64,000 nt of DNA, from positions 1-64,000 of the forward strand of contig NZ_JADOGI010000018.1 of the NCBI RefSeq assembly GCF_015645445.1, in the 5' to 3' direction. Numbering within the stretch: the first letter of the stretch is position 1; the number at the start of each line of letters is the position of its first letter. Shown here in pieces: positions 60,298 to 64,000 of the stretch. This stretch comes from Nonomuraea cypriaca. Lineage in GTDB: Bacteria > Actinomycetota > Actinomycetes > Streptosporangiales > Streptosporangiaceae. Under the pieces are notes generated by a model that was not told where the DNA came from, made no database searches, and saw only the letters and a list, made by a program, of their open reading frames with translations. The translations under genes and the position numbers were made by a program.

Positions 60298-62144
60298 TGC
60301 CCGACTTCGACGAGTTCTACGAGTTCGAGACCGCAGTGCTGGCCGCTGTCGAACGCGACGACGTGACGGCGGCCTGCGAAATGGTGCTCGCGGCCGGCGA
60401 ATTCCCGCAAATGGTGAAGCGTTTGCCGGCCCTTCCCGAAGACGACCGCCGCCGGCTGGCGCGCAACTGCGTCGAGTTGTACGAGACGGCTGAGGCGCAG
60501 GAGCGGCGGGACCGGATCCGCACGATGCACGCCGGGCTGCTGGCGCGCCAAGTGGACCTGCTGGAAACCGACGGGTTCGAGGCCACGGTACTGGCCACCA
60601 TGCGTTTCGGCGACTCGGCGACCGATGACAAGATGGCGGTACTCGAGACCGCGCTCGCATCCGAAGAATTCCCTAGGCTGGTCGAGCGCCTTCGGACCTT
60701 TTATCCGGAATATCAGAGACAGCTCGCCGAACGCGTACTAGCACGGCTGTACGAGTATGCCGAAGATCCGGAGCGGCGAGAACGAATTCTGTGGATGCAC
60801 ACGGCGCTGGCGGATCGCCCAGGACTCGTGAAAACCGAAAAGGCACTGGCCCTGGTGCGGGAGGTCGTCGAACACAACGCCCCAACAGAAGGTGCAAAAA
60901 TATTCGAGACACACTCTCTTCCTGGGGTGGCGAAACGCCTGGCGAAACTTCCCCGAGATTTCCGCCGCCGACTGGCGCACCACTGCGTCGAGCTGTACGA
61001 GGCGGCCGAGACACAGGAGCGGCGCGAACTGGCTGTCTGGATGCGCACGGCGCTGACGTCCCGCCCACTGGAATACTTCGGCTACGACGAACTGGAGCCC
61101 ATGCTGCGGGCCGCTGTCGAACGCGGTGACGTGGCGGCGGCGTGCGAGATGGTACTTTCGGACAAAGAGTTCAGCAGAATAGCAGGCAATCTGCCGCGCC
61201 TTCCCAAAGGTATCCGCCGCCTGCTGGTAGAGAAATGCGCTGATCTGTACGAATCAGCTACCTCGGAGGCCCGGCGAGACCGTATTCCCCGCATGCACGC
61301 GCTGCTGTCGCTGTCGTTGGGCAAACCGGACGACCGCCTGGCCGCCGCGCGCCAGAAGGCCCTGAGGCTTCCTCCCAAAGATGTGTTCTGGATGCTGGCC
61401 GGCGTCGAAATGGCGTGGGTGGAGATGGCCTCGGGCCGGGATATTCCAGTGGAACTCGGCGCTGAGTTACGGCGCAGACGCTTTAGCGGCTACCAAGGAA
61501 GCGAGTTGCGGAAGGTTGTGCGGTTGCTCGCCGACCGCCATCCGGTGCTCAACGCGGGCGAACCGTGGGCCGACCGCGCGCTCGCCGAGCTGTCGGACCT
61601 GCCCGCGCCATGGACCGAACTGATCGCACACGCCGTTACGGCGACGAAGTCCCGGCCCGACACGGCTTGGGAGCGGAAAGGGCGCACACTGCTCGCCGAA
61701 GTCGATGCGCACCAGTTCAGCGACCGGGCCCTGAGCTGGCTGGCTCTGGTGCCCCATCCGACCAACCTGCCGGATTTCGACGTTTTCAACTACCACGCAG
61801 CCCGCGGTCTGGTGTGGCTCCTGTCATTCCTGCCCGAACGCGCCCAGACCGTGCGCGGGCTGGGCGCGGTGCTGGAGAAGTCGCTGCGGACGGCGCCGGG
61901 TGTCGGGCCGGCCATGCCGAAGCTCGCCAACGCCTGCGCGATCGCGCTGTGCGCGATGGAGGGCGAGGCGGCTCTGGCGGAGGTGGCCCGGCTCACCACT
62001 CGGGTGACCTACAAGTCGACCCTCAACCTCCTTAAGGCCGGGCTGGACGCACGCGCCCAAGCCCTGGGGCTCGGCCGCGACGACACGGAGATCACCGACC
62101 CCACGATCCTCAACCAGCTCCGACCCGAGAAGACACCCGGCTGA
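60297..62144 (+). CDS. helical-repeat protein related to DUF4132 N-terminal regions
   Basis: 615 residues. Four degenerate ~80-residue repeats fill residues ~10-336, each with VERxDVxxACEMV, RRLARxCVELYExAE and ERRDRIxxMHALL (for example 19-31, 51-66 and 70-79). The C-terminal half (350-615) is all-helical and ends PKLANACAIALCAMEGEAAL then LARLTTRVTYKSTLNLL, a segment seen in WGR/DUF4132 proteins just before their C-terminal domain, but it stops there. Probable protein-interaction scaffold. The GC content is slightly lower than its neighbours. Function unknown. Confidence 0.65.
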   Translation: MPDFDEFYEFETAVLAAVERDDVTAACEMVLAAGEFPQMVKRLPALPEDDRRRLARNCVELYETAEAQERRDRIRTMHAGLLARQVDLLETDGFEATVLATMRFGDSATDDKMAVLETALASEEFPRLVERLRTFYPEYQRQLAERVLARLYEYAEDPERRERILWMHTALADRPGLVKTEKALALVREVVEHNAPTEGAKIFETHSLPGVAKRLAKLPRDFRRRLAHHCVELYEAAETQERRELAVWMRTALTSRPLEYFGYDELEPMLRAAVERGDVAAACEMVLSDKEFSRIAGNLPRLPKGIRRLLVEKCADLYESATSEARRDRIPRMHALLSLSLGKPDDRLAAARQKALRLPPKDVFWMLAGVEMAWVEMASGRDIPVELGAELRRRRFSGYQGSELRKVVRLLADRHPVLNAGEPWADRALAELSDLPAPWTELIAHAVTATKSRPDTAWERKGRTLLAEVDAHQFSDRALSWLALVPHPTNLPDFDVFNYHAARGLVWLLSFLPERAQTVRGLGAVLEKSLRTAPGVGPAMPKLANACAIALCAMEGEAALAEVARLTTRVTYKSTLNLLKAGLDARAQALGLGRDDTEITDPTILNQLRPEKTPG

Positions 62145-62248
62145 GCCCGGCTGGCGCCGCCCTCACGGGCCGGCGCCAGCCGGTATCGAGCCCTTGACGT
62201 TCGGGACCCGAGTGATGGGCATGCCCCGCAACGACGTACTCGCCGCGA

Positions 62249-62470
62249 TTACTTGCCGGGGCAGAGGACCGCTTCGCCCGCCTTCTTGAGCAGCGGGTCG
62301 AGAGCGGTATCGCGGTTGCTGGTGGCCAGCGTGGCGGATATGACGAACTGCACGCTGCCGTCCAGTGACTGGAAGGAGACCGCGTTGAAGCCGGGCGGAC
62401 TGCCCTTCCCCCGCCCGTATGTGACCTTGCCCTTGCCCTTGCACACGTCCAGGTCGGAGGGCTGCTGGTG
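62249..62470 (-). pseudogene. C-terminal remnant of a beta-lactamase-family serine hydrolase
   Basis: The minus strand reads LDVCKGKGKVTYGRGKG, PPGFNAVSFQSLDGSVQFVI and LATSNRDTALDPLLKKAGEA, then VLCPGK and stop. This resembles the last ~70 residues of secreted beta-lactamase/D-Ala-D-Ala carboxypeptidase-fold proteins, with GFNAVSF after the KTG-like motif region. The catalytic SxxK part is not present upstream. The N-terminal extension in the same frame is low-complexity. The remaining 280 bases up to 62749 hold nothing else I can identify. Confidence 0.4.
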
Positions 62471-62749
62471 GGGGTCCTGGGACTGTCCGGCGGCCGGCAG
62501 GGCCGGGCAGGGCCATCCGCCCGGCAGGCGCCCATGCCTGGGAGCGAGACTCGCCGTCCCCGACGGCACGCTCTTCAGAACTTCACTTACCGGTCATATC
62601 CGCAGCATCGTGACGATCGGATGTGATCAGCTCACGTGCCTAGTGTCGGAGAACTGAGATCAACTACCTGCTCTCGGACTCACAGCGGGGCAGCTCAGCG
62701 GCTACGTCGAGCACCGGCACGAGTCTGGGTGTTGGAAAGGAATCAGCGA

Positions 62750-64000
62750 ATGTCCGACACAGCGGAAGACTCGAACCACTATTTGCGCACAAGGCGCTGG
62801 TTAGCACGTGGAGTGGTGAGCAGCGCGCTGGTCGCCTTGCTCCTCCCCATGGCATCGGTGACCGGCCATGCCGCCGACACGTCCACGGCCGTAGTCACGG
62901 GCGTCGTGTTCTCCGACAAAAACGGGGACGGCTCGCAGAAGAAGGGCGAGCCAGGGATCCGGGGCGTCAGCGTCTCCGACGGCGTGACGATCGTCCAGAC
63001 CGACGCGGACGGCCGTTACCGGCTCGAGACGGACCCCGGACGGCGGACTGCGGAGATCGTGTTCGTCACTCAGCCGGCCGGGTATCTGGCCCCGCCTGAC
63101 GAGTCGATGACCCCCCAGTTCTACCGGCAGCTGGGCGAGCTCGACGTCGGGCAGGAAGCCACGGCTTCTTTCGGCCTGATTCCCGCGCCCAAGAACAGGA
63201 ATGGCGACTTCACGTTCGGGCTCTTGACGGACCCGCAGAGCTTGATGCTGAGCGAGGAAGGGCGCGGAATCTTCGAGGGACTCGTCGGGGAGCTCAACAA
63301 CCTCACCGCCGAGCCGGACTTCCTGGTGAACGCGGGCGACCTCACGCAGAACTCCACGGACGAAGAGTTCGTGCGGTACAAGTCCACGACGGCGACCTCT
63401 CGGGTGCCTGTCTGGCCGATCGTGGGGAACCACGACTTCGAGGACAGCGACCTCTACGACAACTACCGCAAGCACCTCGGCCCCGAGTGGTACTCGTTCG
63501 ACTACGGCAACCGGCACTTCGTCATGCTGGAGAACACCTCCGGGTTCTCCGATCCGCCGCAACTCGAGTGGATGCGCAACGACCTCGCTACGAACGCCAA
63601 GAAGAACAAGGAAGTCGTCGTCGTCGCCCACCGCCCGATGAACTCTCCAGCGACGGCAGGAGGGGCGGACAGTCCCGCACCGTTCATCGAGGTGCTGGAG
63701 CAGTACAACACCAAGCTGGTGCTGAGCGGGCACACCCACAAGAACGACGTTGACCTGACGGCGGTCGAGGGCGCCGCGCACGTCGTCACGAACGCGACCT
63801 CGAGCACCCTTGATCAGAGCCCGAACGGCTTCCGGGTCGTCTCCTTCAAGGGACGCGAGATCGACTACCCCTTCAAGATGTACGACGTCGAGCGCAGCCT
63901 CGCGGTGACCAGCCCGGCGCCAGGCGCTCAAGTCGCACAAGGCGATGGAATGGTCCAGGTCAACGCTTACAACACCACGTCGAATGTGACTGACGTCCGT
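62750..64000 (+). CDS. secreted calcineurin-like metallophosphoesterase (3' end outside window)
   Basis: At least 417 residues, open at the right edge. Signal peptide with RTRRWLARGV and a hydrophobic stretch, cleavage near GHAADTS. An SdrD/CNA-B-like beta domain (VVTGVVFSDKNGDGSQKKGE, GVTIVQTDADGRYRLETD) precedes the phosphoesterase: LLTDPQ, VNAGDLTQNS, VGNHDFEDS, VVAHRPM and LSGHTHKND give the complete metal/catalytic set (D-x-Q, GDLT, GNHD, H, GHTH). The domain beyond (VTSPAPGAQVAQGDGM) looks like an Ig-type repeat. AAAGGA precedes the ATG. Likely acts on extracellular phosphoesters. Confidence 0.9.
   Translation, partial: MSDTAEDSNHYLRTRRWLARGVVSSALVALLLPMASVTGHAADTSTAVVTGVVFSDKNGDGSQKKGEPGIRGVSVSDGVTIVQTDADGRYRLETDPGRRTAEIVFVTQPAGYLAPPDESMTPQFYRQLGELDVGQEATASFGLIPAPKNRNGDFTFGLLTDPQSLMLSEEGRGIFEGLVGELNNLTAEPDFLVNAGDLTQNSTDEEFVRYKSTTATSRVPVWPIVGNHDFEDSDLYDNYRKHLGPEWYSFDYGNRHFVMLENTSGFSDPPQLEWMRNDLATNAKKNKEVVVVAHRPMNSPATAGGADSPAPFIEVLEQYNTKLVLSGHTHKNDVDLTAVEGAAHVVTNATSSTLDQSPNGFRVVSFKGREIDYPFKMYDVERSLAVTSPAPGAQVAQGDGMVQVNAYNTTSNVTDVR

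Noticed and set aside
1..64000. CRISPR arrays, rRNA, phage structural genes
   Set aside because: No regularly spaced repeats, rRNA-like blocks or phage capsid/tail motifs were seen on either strand.

Overview
High-GC, gene-dense actinobacterial DNA. The family mix (many TetR/LysR/MarR/ArsR regulators, an M36 secreted peptidase, LCP protein, DUF3073, MSMEG_6728, RsbW-like ATPase) and the codon bias fit a Streptosporangiales-type soil actinomycete such as Nonomuraea. The genus is an inference. No rRNA, tRNA, CRISPR array or prophage was seen. One intact insertion sequence and several gene remnants are present.

Layout. 0-9.7 kb: a DUF1275 membrane protein, a LysR regulator divergent from a DnaE1-type replicase subunit, a MarR/hydrolase divergent pair, and a coupled pair of cis-prenyltransferase (uppS) plus an MpaB/rubber-oxygenase-like protein fused to EF-hands. 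9.7-18.4 kb: a catabolic locus, with a GntR regulator and an asparaginase divergent from a tightly coupled six-gene operon (MFS transporter, C-C hydrolase-like enzyme, isochorismatase-like amidase, ACMSD-like amidohydrolase, aldehyde dehydrogenase, hydantoinase-like cyclic amidohydrolase). 18.4-24.2 kb: a His-rich duplicated small protein, a TetR/hemerythrin pair, a DUF1203 gene split by a fresh ISL3 insertion, a secreted chorismate mutase and an unrecognised secreted protein.

24.2-39.6 kb: TetR- and LacI-controlled units, a 19-residue micro-ORF, a secreted fungalysin-type peptidase, a DauR-like regulator with a serine/threonine dehydratase-like enzyme, two SDR loci each with a repressor and palindromic operator, a collapsed xanthine-dehydrogenase large subunit gene, and a Tat-type multicopper oxidase with a membrane partner. 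39.8-49.4 kb: a two-component system, a molybdoenzyme/reductase/zinc-ribbon trio, an LCP cell-wall ligase, DUF3073, ArsR, menB, a lipase-like protein, an APH(6)-like kinase, and a quinone-oxidoreductase-like gene preceded by a SoxR-box-like site.

49.5-57.1 kb: a coupled operon of an NfeD/YqiJ-like membrane protein, a YqiK-type flotillin and a 1615-residue AAA ATPase; this is the strongest candidate for a poorly described multi-gene system. 57-64 kb: a DapA-family aldolase divergent from a LysR gene, an IS605 TnpB scar next to a 5'-truncated dehydrogenase, a small ORF coupled to a helical-repeat protein related to DUF4132 N-termini, a serine-hydrolase remnant, and a secreted calcineurin-like phosphoesterase cut by the right edge.

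Overlapping stop/start codons are common, so many neighbours are probably co-translated. Many divergent pairs carry clear inverted repeats between them, which are given as separate entries.
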